Assembly: GCA_008360975.2 (NCBI GenBank)
Contig: CM039184.1
Coordinates: forward strand, 49,566,797-49,630,796
DNA: 64,000 nucleotides
Direction of reading: 5' to 3'
Source of the DNA: Lichenostomus cassidix
Taxonomy: Eukaryota; Chordata; Aves; Passeriformes; Meliphagidae
Below, piece after piece: positions 50,331 through 61,961 of this stretch. A program made the position numbers and the translations under genes. Each line of letters opens with the position of its first letter. Within the stretch, counting starts at the first letter, position 1. The notes under the pieces are model-generated. The model ran no database searches. It worked only from the letters and a program-made list of their open reading frames with translations, and had not been told where the DNA came from.

Positions 50331-53300
50331 CCAGACCTGTAAAGATGTATACTAGAATAGTAAGATAATTACAAATGCTTGTTTAAAAAGCTTATATCAA
50401 GTGTGAATATAGAGTTGTGAAACAGCTTCTTGCCCCAGATAGAAAATGTTTTCTATTTAGCAAATACTATGATTTTTGGAGTATATAAAGTATATATTAA
50501 ATTTGCTATTCTTTGAAGGTAGGGTCAAAAAAAGGGAGCTTTTCCTGTCACATGAAGCTCATATCATGCAAACATCGCTAAATTTCTTAATTTTTGGATC
50601 TTGTATTATCAATCTCAGTTGAATAGTTTTGAGTCAATTTGCAGACGGGTGTTTGGGAAGATGTCACAGAAGTTTGATCAGAAGATCTTGTAAGGAAGTG
50701 TAATATATTATGACTTTCACTCACGATGACAAACATGCTGTTTGTGGCCAGTATCATAATTATTGTAGATTTGATTATACTTTTATAACACCAAATATGT
50801 TTTAATGTATTCCTTGTTCTCCCACCTCTTAATGGAATCCTATATATGGTATCTTAAAGCTCCTGGAGCATGGCCACTGTTCTGCTTTTGAATGGCTCAT
50901 CTCCAAAGGCCTTACAGTGCTTCTACTATTTTATGACTAGGAAAAATCATTAGTTGTTAGCCTACAGCTTCATGTTTGCTGCGTCATGCACAACTATAGA
51001 AAACCCATGATAAATACTCTGACTTTTGGTGAGAACAGAGACTAATAGCAATGCTTAGTCCTTGCAGTTTCCTAAAAAGAAGTATTTTCCAGGCTAAACC
51101 TGGTGCAAGATCCTTTTGTTGGTTTATCAGAAGAAACACGGTGGATGAAGCTGCTGTTCTGACTTTTTCAAATACCTGTAATGTGTTATCTTTTTTCCAG
51201 ATGCTAGCATTTAGGCTACATCTACATAACATGAGGCACTGTCCCTGTAGAGCTTTGAATAGGGTGCTTAGATGATCAAACTGTTAGAGGTGCATCACAG
51301 CATGTAATCTTTGGGATAAATAGTCCTGTTGAGAAGAAGATATTATTCTGAGGAATGGTGTGCTAATTTTGGTTTCTTGTTCTCCAGATATGCCCTAATC
51401 TCTTCCTTCTTCTAAATAACATGTAAAATATGTTTTTTCCTTATCAACCATGAAGCTACATATTTTTCTAAAAAATTCTCTGGATCCTTCAATGAGAATC
51501 TGATCCAACAAAAGAATGCCTAAGTAGCAGTTCGGCTTAGCCCAGGAGATCACCAATTTTAAAAGTAGATTTGCTGTCGCTTTTAAATAGCAAAAAAAAA
51601 ATTGTAATTTTTTCCTTCTGTGAATGAGGCCTTCTCAGGTGTTGGTGTGATTTGTTTTGGGGTTTAGTGTTATGTCTGTTTTTTGGGGTTTTTTTTTGTG
51701 TGTTTTTTTTTTTTTTTTAACTGGAGTATTGTTCTGTTCTTTCTAATAAAGGCATTGTGAGCATATGGACCAGGGATATTCTTTCTATTGATGAGTAAAT
51801 CTGTACTGGCTTTATTTTACACAAGTGATAAATTATTTGATATTATGAGATGCAATAGTAAATGAGTAAATCTTAACTTGCACTAACTACTGTAAATAGA
51901 TCAGTTTTATGTGCAAATGGGGCTGCTGAAGGTAATTTCTCTCTTCCAACCCCTGATGTATACCTATTTAAAATACTTAAACTTATTTCTGATTTAAAAA
52001 ATCCTAGCAAAATTATAAGAAGTAGTATTTATTATTTTCAAGATGATCTGTTATTGTTAGTAGTGTTCTGGAAATGGCAGTAGTAGCAATATGAGAATTA
52101 AAATAGACCTTTCTGATGGGTACAAAGAAAATTTTTAGCAAGATTTAATTTTTAAAAGCAAATGCATTTCTATAACCAAAGCTCTGCTGGTTTTATTTGA
52201 GCTAGATCATATTAACAAAGGAGTCCTATATTCATGTAAAACTTAATGCAGTGTAAAGACTGAAAAGGAACTTTGAATAATCTAGTGTTAAGATGAAAGG
52301 GACATCTACACTTCACATTATGCTTCTCCGTAACTTTATAAATTCACAAGCAATAACTTGCTCCTACAATTATAAAAAATTCAATGTCATTTTTCAAACT
52401 TAATTAGACTTTTATTTAATGTTAGTCTCAAAATGAATATAATGTTCAAGGAAAAGAGCTTTTAAGTGGAGTGTTGTGTAGGAAAATGTGAACTCTTAAA
52501 AAAACTTCAGTTATTAGCAATGAAATATGTTCCACTGTAAAGTCCTTCATGCATCATGCAAGCACAAATATTTTGATTTGATATTATCACTAAGCAAAAA
52601 GCAAAGTTAAGATTTGTTTTGCTTGTAAAACATTTTGTGTGTGTTCATTCAAGCCTTGTCTTTGTTCTGTGAGTCTTAGACTTTGATACTCAGGCACTTT
52701 TAATATCCTGAATGCTCCTGTCTGAAGCCTGGCAGCTGTGGTTGGATCCATGTGAGCCTGTGGCTACTGGCTTTGTCTGACAGGGAGCTGGAGGAGTGTA
52801 ATGCAGTCTGGGTAGCTGTAAATATTTCTTTTGTCTTTGCAATCCAAATGAACATGTCCTAACAGAATAATATTTGTTAGCCAGCAGACTACTACTTCTC
52901 AAAATGCAAGCAAATATTTTGGGTGGGCACACAGTAATGTGTTTTGTGTAAGGCCACTGTACCGTTAGCACTCCATTGCAGTGCTCTACCTAGCTACATC
53001 CAAATAATTTTGATTTGGTTTTAAGTTGAAAGTTTAAAGACCTGTTTAATTTGCAAGGTATATATTGAAGCACAATTTTCAGCAATGGGCATTGAATTAA
53101 TTCATTGCTTCATGTGCTTGCTTGTTAGAAAATTGTGACCTAATGAAGCTGTTATATTGATTTAGTGTATTTTAGTGTATTTGATTCTTGCCCTGGTCTT
53201 TCACTTAAATATCTGTAAAAAACAGATCTGTGTGTATTTGAATGGAGACTAAATGCAATAGTTCCTTTTTGAGGTCTAACAACTACTATGTAATCAAATT

Positions 53301-54938
53301 TGGAGATGCTCAAAATAACCCACCTAAGATTAGGTTCTGTATTATCAGGATTATACTCACATAGTACCTATTTAATAACAAAAACACATTCACCTCAAAA
53401 TGAGAAATGTGTTAATGTATTACTGAAGCTTCCTGAAGAGCATGCCTGACTCAGTTACAGTAAATTCATTTTATGTTTGAGAATTTAATCCATCTAAATG
53501 TTTTCTGACAGTGTACCGGAAGTTAGCAAGTAATACAAAATGAATTTGTTTATTTTTTAAGCTTTGAGCTTAAATCACTTCTCTGAAATACGTGATTTTA
53601 AAAAGAAAGGGAAGAAATTTAGGTTTATGTAACTTTTGCTGATTACCATCATTGTTGTGGTAACTTTCACAGGTGACCAAAATAATCCTCTTCTAGAAAT
53701 GCAGAATCACAAGGCTTTAGTTGTGTGGAATAAAGAGCATGTTTCAAAAGACCTCCCAGAGGGAAAATAAGCATGGTCAGTTGACAGGGTGTGCCTCTGC
53801 TCATCCAGCTCTGTGGAACAGGACCATCATGCTCAGAGAAAGAAGCTGAAGACCATGATGTGAGGTGAATGGATTAAAATGTTGCATTTGCCTTGTACTC
53901 TTAGTCTCAGGTCCCAGTTCACTCATTACCTAATGCTTATATTGGTATCATCTGCATGTTGACCTTCCATCAGGCTTTATCTTAGAGCTGACTGGCTGCC
54001 TTAGCAATGTTGTACAGCAAAAGAAAGTCAGGGACTACCTGCCCTCACACTTCATTCCTATGAATAATATGACAAACTGGCATTTGAGGTTCAGAGAAAA
54101 ATATTAGAAGATACATGGAGTAATTCAGTAATAGCATTCTGTTTCTCCTAGTGTCTTAAATTTGTTTGGTTTCCAAAATATTTCTCACAGAATGATGACA
54201 AAATTTTCTGTAACCTTTTGTAAATATCTTAACTATTACGATTCATTATCCAACATTGGGAAATACTGAAATATTTTGTTTAAAAGAAGAAGAAAACCCC
54301 TCACAATAATCTACCTGTTAAGTATTTTTGAGTATTAGATTAACTGGAAGAAATCCAGGTAACTTCTTGGAGTTACCTGTTGCTAACAGCAATCTTAATT
54401 TTATGTTTTACTGTGCCAGCTGTGTTTTCAGTCTCAGCACAGGCAGAAATTGACAAGAAAATGTTCTCTTGTTTTTGCTTTCAGCAATTGGAAAATACAG
54501 ATTAAACCCCTTTATGCCATGGAACTCCTCATGACCTCACAATTGTTTCCCTGTTCTAGTAAAATACACAAATACATTCTTGTGGAAAAAGCAATAAATG
54601 TGTTGCTGAGAAAGGCACAGAAAAACCACAGGGTGCCAAGTTTGAATGCTCCAATGCTAATTAAGACAGTCATGCAGATCTGGAAACAGCTAAAGATAAG
54701 ATTAGTGGCAGTGATGGAAAGGCACAAACAGAGACTTTTTTTGGGCATTGTAATTAAGTCATCAAATCTATGTATCCAGAAGAGGACTGAAATTTGTGCT
54801 CTGAAAGTACAAATTCTTAAGAACTGGTTCTTTTGGAGACACAGGTCTTAATGGCAGGAGGATAGTTCTAGTCTTTAGAGAACATTGTGGTTCCAAATAT
54901 TCACATAATTCTCCTAGTTTAAATTTTGCAATAATCCT
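50331..54938. other. Intergenic, no gene recognised
   Basis: No exon or RNA gene recognised. A T/G-rich tract lies at about 51640-51718, ending in a 16-base T run. A 10-bp unit, tttagtgtat, is duplicated in tandem at 53161-53180. A frame open over about 54450-54851 is discussed under rejected items. Confidence 0.55.
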
Positions 54939-55368
54939 AGAAGAGAAGGTGACAAAGATGATTAAGAGACTGAAGCATCTCTTTTATGAGGAAAGGCTCA
55001 GAGAGTTGGGCCTGTTAGTCTCAAGAAGAAACAGCTGAGAAGGGACCTCATCAATGAGTATTTGAAGGGAGGGTGTCAGGAGGATGGAGCTGAGCTTTTC
55101 TCGGTGGTGCCAAGCAGTAGGACAAGAGGCAATGGGCAAAAAATGATGCACAGGAAGTTCCACCTAAACACGAGGAAGAACTTCACTGTGGGGTGACCAA
55201 GCACTGGAACAGGCTGCCCAGAGATGTGTGGAGTCTCCCTCACTGGAGATACTCAAGAACCATCTGGACACAATCCTGTGCCTTGTGCTCTGGAATGACC
55301 CTGCTTGAGCAGGGAGGTTGGGCCAGATGACCCACTGGGATTGTTTCCAGCTTGACCCACTCTGTGAA
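54939..55368 (+). mobile_element. CR1 LINE fragment, 3' end, plus strand
   Basis: CR1 landmarks run forward: agatgattaagagactg, catctcttttatgaggaaag, gggagggtgtcaggagg, aagaggcaatgggcaaaa, aggaagttccacctaaac, ggctgcccagagatg, gaccctgcttgagcaggg and a short tctgtgaa tail. It is 5' truncated, about 430 bp, with broken coding frames. Confidence 0.94.
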
Positions 55369-56726
55369 GAGGAAGGAGAAAACAAAACAAGAATCAGAAC
55401 TCCTATCTTAAACATCTGTGGGGTTTTTTGTTATTTTTTTCCACTTCTGTTTAACACTCTGGGGAACATATTAGAGGTGTATCTTATGGAAGCATCTGGT
55501 CAGAGACTAAACAGGGATGATTTTTAGTACCTTCTAAGTGGATAGAATATTGTTTAAGGACCACTATAGCACAGATGGCTTGATTCAATTGTATGAGGGA
55601 GCAAAGTGAGCATTCTTAAAATATTTGCTTCTTTTAACATGACTTAGCAATGACATCTGTTCAAAGGCTCTTTTGAAAAAGGCAGGTCAATGAATCACTG
55701 TGAAATTCCAAATTTAAATTTGCTATTTTGGTTTGTTATGATTGGCTCATGGTGCTTTTCTGGGCATGCATAGGCTATTCTCTTCAGCATGAGAAGTGAT
55801 TAGTATTCTGAACTACAACAACACCATCTCATTAAAATCATTAGATATCTTTGAATCTACTGGCAATGCCTTAACTTCTGTCTTGCCAGTTGTGACTCAA
55901 TTTTGCTGTAGAAAGTTTTGTGCTGGGCAGTTTTTGCTCCTTGTTCAACTCAAGAGAACTGAACTATTATAAGATTGCAGGAAATGTGCTGTACAAAGTC
56001 TGAGACTGAGCCAATGACATATTTTCAGCATTTCCCTCAGCTGTTGTCTGATGTGAAGCAGTAGGTTGGGATGCATAGAGTACCAGCTGTTGAATTTCTG
56101 GAGTGAAGGTGCTCATCCACTGCTCCCAGCTGTCTGCTTGAGACCTGTTTCTAATACTTCTTTTAAGGATCACACTTGTGCAGCTCTGTTCAACCAAGGA
56201 AAAATTCTAATGTAACTAAATTTTTTTCAGCCAAAATTATTTGTTGTATAAACAACCTCACCATTTGCATAACTGCTTTACCATTAGGTATCAGGAAATG
56301 AGTTGTGTAGGTGTTATGTACTTCAGGTCTTATATTTTTAGAGGGGATCATCATTGCAAAGCACTGAGGAATTGTCAGCATCTATCTTGTGGAAAGCAAG
56401 CATGAGTAAAAATAATTACCACCTGCAAGGCCCTTTTAACTTGTTATGTAAAAGCTGTAGGTTACTTGTTTCAACACCAATAATAATATTAAGAAAGACT
56501 AAATGAAAACTAACTTGAAAAGAAAGCAAGTCCTGTGGTGTGATTTCAGAGTGTGATAACATCTCACGTGCTGCTCTTTGAAGGATTATGAAAAAGGTGC
56601 CATACATTTTTGGGGATGTCTAACTCAAAAATTAGAATTTGAGAAGCTGTGACCTGTTCTTTACTTGGATTGCAGCTGTTTGATTTCTTTATGTGCCAAA
56701 ATCTCTTTTTTACTTACCTGTCAGTT
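55369..56726. other. Intergenic, no gene recognised
   Basis: AT-rich spacer between two CR1 copies of opposite orientation. I see no gene, RNA or repeat to report. Confidence 0.55.
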
Positions 56727-57040
56727 ACAGAATCATAGAAAAATTTCATTTGGAAAGGAGCTGTGGAGGTTGCTTTGAACCTTGTTTAAACAGTAGGAGG
56801 CTGGAGATGCTCAAAACTCACCTGGACAATCTGGGGTTTGTCCAGATGAATTTTACTGTTTCCAAGAATACTGTTTCCACAATCTCTCTGGGCAACCTAT
56901 CCCATACTTGACCACTGCCATGGTGAAATATCTGTACCTAAACAGAATGTCTCTTTTTGTAAGTTGCTTGCTTCTGCGCACTTTTTAGAGGAATCTTCTC
57001 TGTATGTTCCCATTAGGTGACTGCTATCTAATTTCATGTC
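56727..57040 (-). mobile_element. CR1 LINE fragment, 3' end, minus strand, diverged
   Basis: It begins ACAGAATCATAG and contains ctcacctggacaatctgg, atctctctgggcaacctatcc and ttgaccactgccatggtg in the order expected for a reversed CR1 3' region. It is more diverged than the copies at 25.6 or 61.7 kb. The right end is approximate. Confidence 0.78.
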
Positions 57041-58052
57041 AAAAATGAGTAAATAAACCTGCATAAGGCAGCTTACAGAAGAAAACAAGAAAATCCACAT
57101 AACACAAGATGGACCTAAGAGAGCGTCTTAGCTTTTGGAATGGCCCTACTTGTGCACGAAAAAACACATTTGCACCTTAAGGCATATGTTGACTCTAATT
57201 CTACATTTACTCATGGGTAGGGCCAAAAAAAAGTTAAAAAGTCTGGTTACCACTAACTTAACCCAGATATAAATAAATATTAATGCTTATAGAAGACAGA
57301 ACAGTGTTTGTCTTATGCATAGAAGAATGCACAAGTGTTTCTCCCTTATTGGTAAAGGCCCCAGCATACTGAATTTTAGAATGTACTTAAACCTCACTGC
57401 TGGTGAAAACCAATTACCTGCTATATGGTGTAGAACTGTGGTGGTGTATTGGAAGTGGAGCTCAAAGTCAGGATTTTATCATCTCCAAACGTGTAAAAAA
57501 TTGACTGTAGTGTTCAAAACCAGAAAAAATATATCCTTTTAGCTTTCTTTGATAGTAGAAGGTTCTGTTGTTTCTCAGACTCTGTAAGAGATGTAAAGAA
57601 GGCAATCTAGGCTGATTGAACTATTATGAAGCCCTAAATGTAATGAACACATACTGTGTTTCACTAGTGTGAACCCTACTATAACGCTCTTTTCACAGAA
57701 CAGATACTGTGTGTCAAACCAAATTTTATCATATCTCAGAGGCCTTAGGACTTCTGTGACTTCAGCTTCTGTAATCTTCTTTCTGTTCCTTTTTCTTGAG
57801 TTTTTGATTTGTGTTATGATTGCTCCTGTATTTATTACAGGTTGAATAGTCTGTGAAGGTTATGCTCAGCAATGTACACTATCCCTTTTAATTTTCTTAA
57901 ACTTGCTTTGAGAATTATTTTGCTTACAAGTAGATGCTTTTTCTTTCATATTTGTTGTATTTAGTCTCATTTACTAAAATGTAGTCTGTGGCTAGCACAG
58001 GCTTTTCCCATGAGAATTTTCTTGTGTTTTATAAATAAAGATAAAGTTTGGA
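57041..58052. other. Intergenic, no gene recognised
   Basis: AT-rich DNA between the CR1 copy and a short LTR-like element. Nothing further recognised. Confidence 0.55.
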
Positions 58053-58248
58053 TGTTGTTGGAACAGTGTCCCAGAACTTGGGCAGTGCAGGCCTGGCCAA
58101 TCAGGCCTGGGGGAAGGCTTCTGACTGACCAATCTGGGTGACTTTTGAGAACTCTATATATGTGATGAAATCAAAACAATAAAGGTCATTCCTTCTTGCC
58201 ACTGAGAACTGATGCTTTCATTACGCTGATAGCTGCTCAACAGCGACA
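58053..58248 (+). mobile_element. Short LTR-like element, plus strand
   Basis: About 196 bp from TGTTGTTGG to CAGCGACA. It holds CCAAT boxes at 58097-58101 and 58129-58133, a TATATATG box at 58155-58162, and AATAAA at 58178-58183, followed by a CTTCTTGCC and GCTTTCATT segment. The order U3-R-U5 with a very short gap from TATA box to poly(A) signal resembles compact avian alpha/betaretroviral-type LTRs. The exact ends are uncertain and no target-site duplication was found. No viral coding sequence adjoins it. Confidence 0.55.
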
Positions 58249-60975
58249 GTAGTCATTGTTTCATAACCAGTATAAAGTACACTAAGGCTTGTTGCATAGT
58301 ATAAAGCATTTTAACTTGAATTTTATGACAGATTCCTTTGGCTGGTCTCCTGATAGAAACTTTTTTCATAGTTACTCTGTAAACTGTAAGCAAAAACCTT
58401 GCTGAGAGCTCAGACATAGTTTCTGCTGTAACAAGCTGCATCTTTAAATTACATCATATTTAAAATACAAGCAAATACATGAACCTATTCTAGGTAAAAC
58501 CTTTTGAACAAATCTGCTGTTAGTATCAGCACTGGAACTTGCAACAGTAAAATATGAACCTCTTGGATTAGTATTTGGACCTTGATATTTGTTAGCACAT
58601 GCCTGGGTTCTTGTTCCTCTGTGCTTGAGACTTTGTAATGACATTGGCAAGAAACAAAAAATAAGACTTAATATGAGGTTTCTATAAAGGCTCTCTTGTA
58701 GGTAGAGCATAAAAATAATGTGAGAGATGGGAGGGATTACTGCAAAGGAAAGAAAGAAAAATAGTTTCTTCTGGACCTGAAATTTTCCGATATAGATACT
58801 ACACATTTGCAAAACAAAAAGGAAGGCTAACTTACAGGAGTGGTACAGGAAAACATAATATATTAATTACTGGAAGCTTCATAGCTGTGACCATGAATAA
58901 ATGGTAATTAATGGGGATATTGGGAAGATCTGATGTGAAGGTCAGGCTGACTTATATAGTGATTATAGCATAAGTAATTATACTTCTCTCTCCTATTTCT
59001 GTAGAAATTACTGAATTTTGAACATAAAGGCTTTTCAAAATTTGTTGGAATATGCTATATTCTTAAAAGTAAAAAGTGCCATGAGAAAGAGATCAAACAC
59101 AGGGTATAGAACAGGAACAGGAGAAGATGGACAAAGACACAGATACATTCATCAATGTTGGAAACTTAATAAAAAACAGGTGTAGGAACACATTAGTTGA
59201 GGAAATAAGTGCTATCTTGCTACCACCTTATACTATCATGCTAGAGATGCTTATGGATACCCATGAAGTCAGGAGATGTTTTGCCACGCCTCTGCTTCTG
59301 CAGTTCATCATTTTTTTTCCTGCTTAAGATATGAACCTCCTGTGGCTTTACAATGGCTAGGAACCAAGTCTTGCACACAGTCTTTACAAAACTCCTGTAA
59401 CATGAAGTGCTAGAAGGGGGATAGCTGTGAAATTGTAGCTGGCAACAGAAGCTCTGTGGTAGGAAAAACTGTATGATTAGTGCTCTGCAAACCTTTTCAA
59501 AGTGATGCACAAAGTAATAGCGATGCTATATTGGTATTGCTGAGGCCAGGTACTCTTACTGAAATGATGAAAGGTCAACATAAAGCTTTATGAACTCCTG
59601 GTTATGACTCCACACATAACAAAGCTAAAGAGAAGATGCTTTTTCCTTTAAAATTGGGCCCAATACATTGCTGTAACAGATCAAAGCTGTTTGAATTTAC
59701 ACTGTAGGGATAATCCTTCTGATACAAGAGATCTGCGACATCAGGCAGCATTTGTTTGTGTGATGTGAGCTGTGGCAGTAGTTGTCTGACAACTTCTTTG
59801 TTTTTTGTGTTTTCTCATGTTTCAGTAGTTACAGGATGTGACTGTAGGCATGTGATATAGATTTTGCAGTCTCTGTTGCCAGGAGCAATGTTACCCAATG
59901 CCTTTCTACAAACATGTAATCTGTAACATCAGCAGTGTTGCCATGGCATGTCAGCTCTGTCCTCCTGTGAGTGTATTGCTAACAGCCTAAGGCACTGTTG
60001 AGAAGAAAAAACAAAATATGATTAGTGTTATTAATAAATTGGAATATTTCAAGTGTCAGCTTCTTTTGAAGCCTGGTCAGTCTTTATTAATGAATTTGTC
60101 TCAAGATCAAGCTTCCTTTGCTGGAGAGTTATCAACTAACAGTTCATGGATATGCTGTTAGCCACCCCAGCAGAGCCACGGGCAATCAGTCCACATCCTG
60201 TGTATGGCTCCAGCACCATACAGAAGTCTCTTACCCCACGATAACAGGTCACAAATTGTAGCCCTGCCCTAAAAGAAGACACTGATGGTCCATTTTCTAC
60301 CTAGCTAATTCTGCTTTCTTTGTCCAAATCTGCCATGCTGCATAAAGCCATAAGCTCCAAGGAATAACAATGGAAAAAGGGTAGAGCTACAGCCCTTTCT
60401 TGGTCTCTTCCCAAATGGCACTGAAGCAAAAGTACCTGAGGAGCTATAAAGCCTCTCCTGTTTAAGTTGTCTGGCTTTCAACACAGTAACAGATTTGTTG
60501 TTCTAATGTTGTAATTACAATGTTTTTTCATTTAACATTACTGCATACTGGGAAGAGGAAGATCAGGTCTCCACACCTGCTGCTTTCATGTCCTGTTAGG
60601 AGACAGTCACTTCATGGAAAACTTCATGCTGGGTGCTTAAATAGCAACCAGCTGCTTGCATTTCTTTAAAAAAAGTCAAGAAATGTCTGTTCACTGTAAA
60701 TTAATGGGAGAAGGAATGTGCATTTCTTTAAGTGAATTGTTGCTGTCTTATAAATTTAGTTGTTGAGCAGTACTGTCTCCCTCTGTAGATAATTTATCTA
60801 GTAGAAAATCTCATTAGGATTATAGCCATTTTCCATGATATTCAGAGGTGTCTCAGACCTCCTCAGGAAGAGGGTCAACGGTAAATGAATCATTCTGTAA
60901 TGGTTTTGCTGGCATTTATTGCTTGCAAACATGTCATAGCCTCACTAGTAACACTACTGAGGGGTTTAGGAGGTG
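58249..60975. other. Intergenic, no gene recognised
   Basis: No exon, RNA gene or recognisable transposable element seen in this stretch. Confidence 0.55.
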
Positions 60976-61559
60976 GTATACTGGTTTCAGCTAGGGTAGA
61001 GTTAATTCTTCACAGTGGCTAGTACATGGATATATTTTTGATTTTTGCTAAATGCAGGGTTGAGTATGTATAGATTTTTGTATTGCTGAGCAGGACTTAC
61101 ACAGAGCCAAGATCTCTTCTGCTTTTCATAATGATATGCTACAAGTTGGGGGTGTGTGGGAGGTTGGGGGGAGACACAGCCAGGACAGATGACATGATTT
61201 GACCAAAGGGATATTCCAGACTGTATGGGATCATGCTCTTCACATAAAGTGGCAAGAAGAAGGAGGAATGGGAGAATGTTTGGAGTGATGGCATTTGTCT
61301 TCCCAAGTCACCCTTACCTGTGATGGGCCCCTGCTCTCTTGGGGATGGCTGAATAGCTGCCTGCTTGTGCAAAGCAGTGAATTAATTCCTTCTTTTACTT
61401 TGTGTGTGTGGATTTTCCTTTCTCTATTAGACTGTCTTTACCTTAACCCATAGATTTTTTATACCTTTTACCCGTCCAATTCTCTCTCTGATCCTGCAGG
61501 TGGGGGATTGAGCAAGTGACTTCATGGGGCTTGGTAGCCAGGGGGGTTAAACCATGACA
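60976..61559 (+). mobile_element. ERVL-like solo LTR, plus strand
   Basis: It starts near GTATACTGGTTTCAGC and ends AAACCATGACA, about 584 bp. Shared landmarks with the LTR at 44602-45148 include the start, agggatattcc (61208 region), ggggatggctgaatagctgc, agactgtctttaccttaaccc, acccgtccaattctctc and the terminal motif. The family typically opens TGTACTGG, so the first bases here are mutated. The four bases ggtg flank both sides (60972-60975 and 61560-61563) and may be the remains of a target-site duplication. No internal retroviral sequence is present. Confidence 0.85.
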
Positions 61560-61685
61560 GGTGAGCAGCTTATGCATGGCAGACACTCATTTTGATGATG
61601 GAACACCAAATCAGGAAAATATGTTTTGCATATCTCCATAAGAAATAGTATGTCTGACTCAAATGTTTGGATGCACCCAAGTTGT

Positions 61686-61961
61686 AGAATAAGATGCATT
61701 GGAGAGGACCCACAGAGATCACTGAGTCCAGCTCTTGGCCCCGAACAGCACCATCCACAAGGGTCATATCAGGTGTCCAAGAGTGTTGCCCTAATGCTTC
61801 TTGAACTCTGTCTGGTTGGTGCTGTGACAACTTCCCTGGGGAGCCTGTTCAGTGCCCAACAACCCTCTGGATGAAGAACCTTTTTCTAATATCCAACATA
61901 AACCTCCCCTGTCATAACTTCAGGCCATTCCCTCAGGTCCTGTCACTGGTCACCAGAGAGA
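61686..61961 (-). mobile_element. CR1 LINE fragment, 3' end, minus strand
   Basis: The reversed CR1 3' region is well preserved: gatcactgagtccagctc, cttgaactctgtctgg, gtgctgtgacaacttccctg, gggagcctgttcagtgccc, taatatccaacataaacctc, ttcaggccattccctc and ctgtcactggtcaccagaga. It is 5' truncated, about 276 bp, and among the best preserved copies here. Confidence 0.94.

Noticed and set aside
54450..54851. Open frame of 133 codons on the plus strand
   Set aside because: It begins at TTG, the peptide resembles no family I know, there is no convincing splice or promoter context, and this length is plausible by chance in 64 kb.
44602..61559. One provirus bounded by the two ERVL-like LTRs
   Set aside because: The interval is too long, contains CR1 copies and another LTR-like element, and shows no retroviral pol-like frame.
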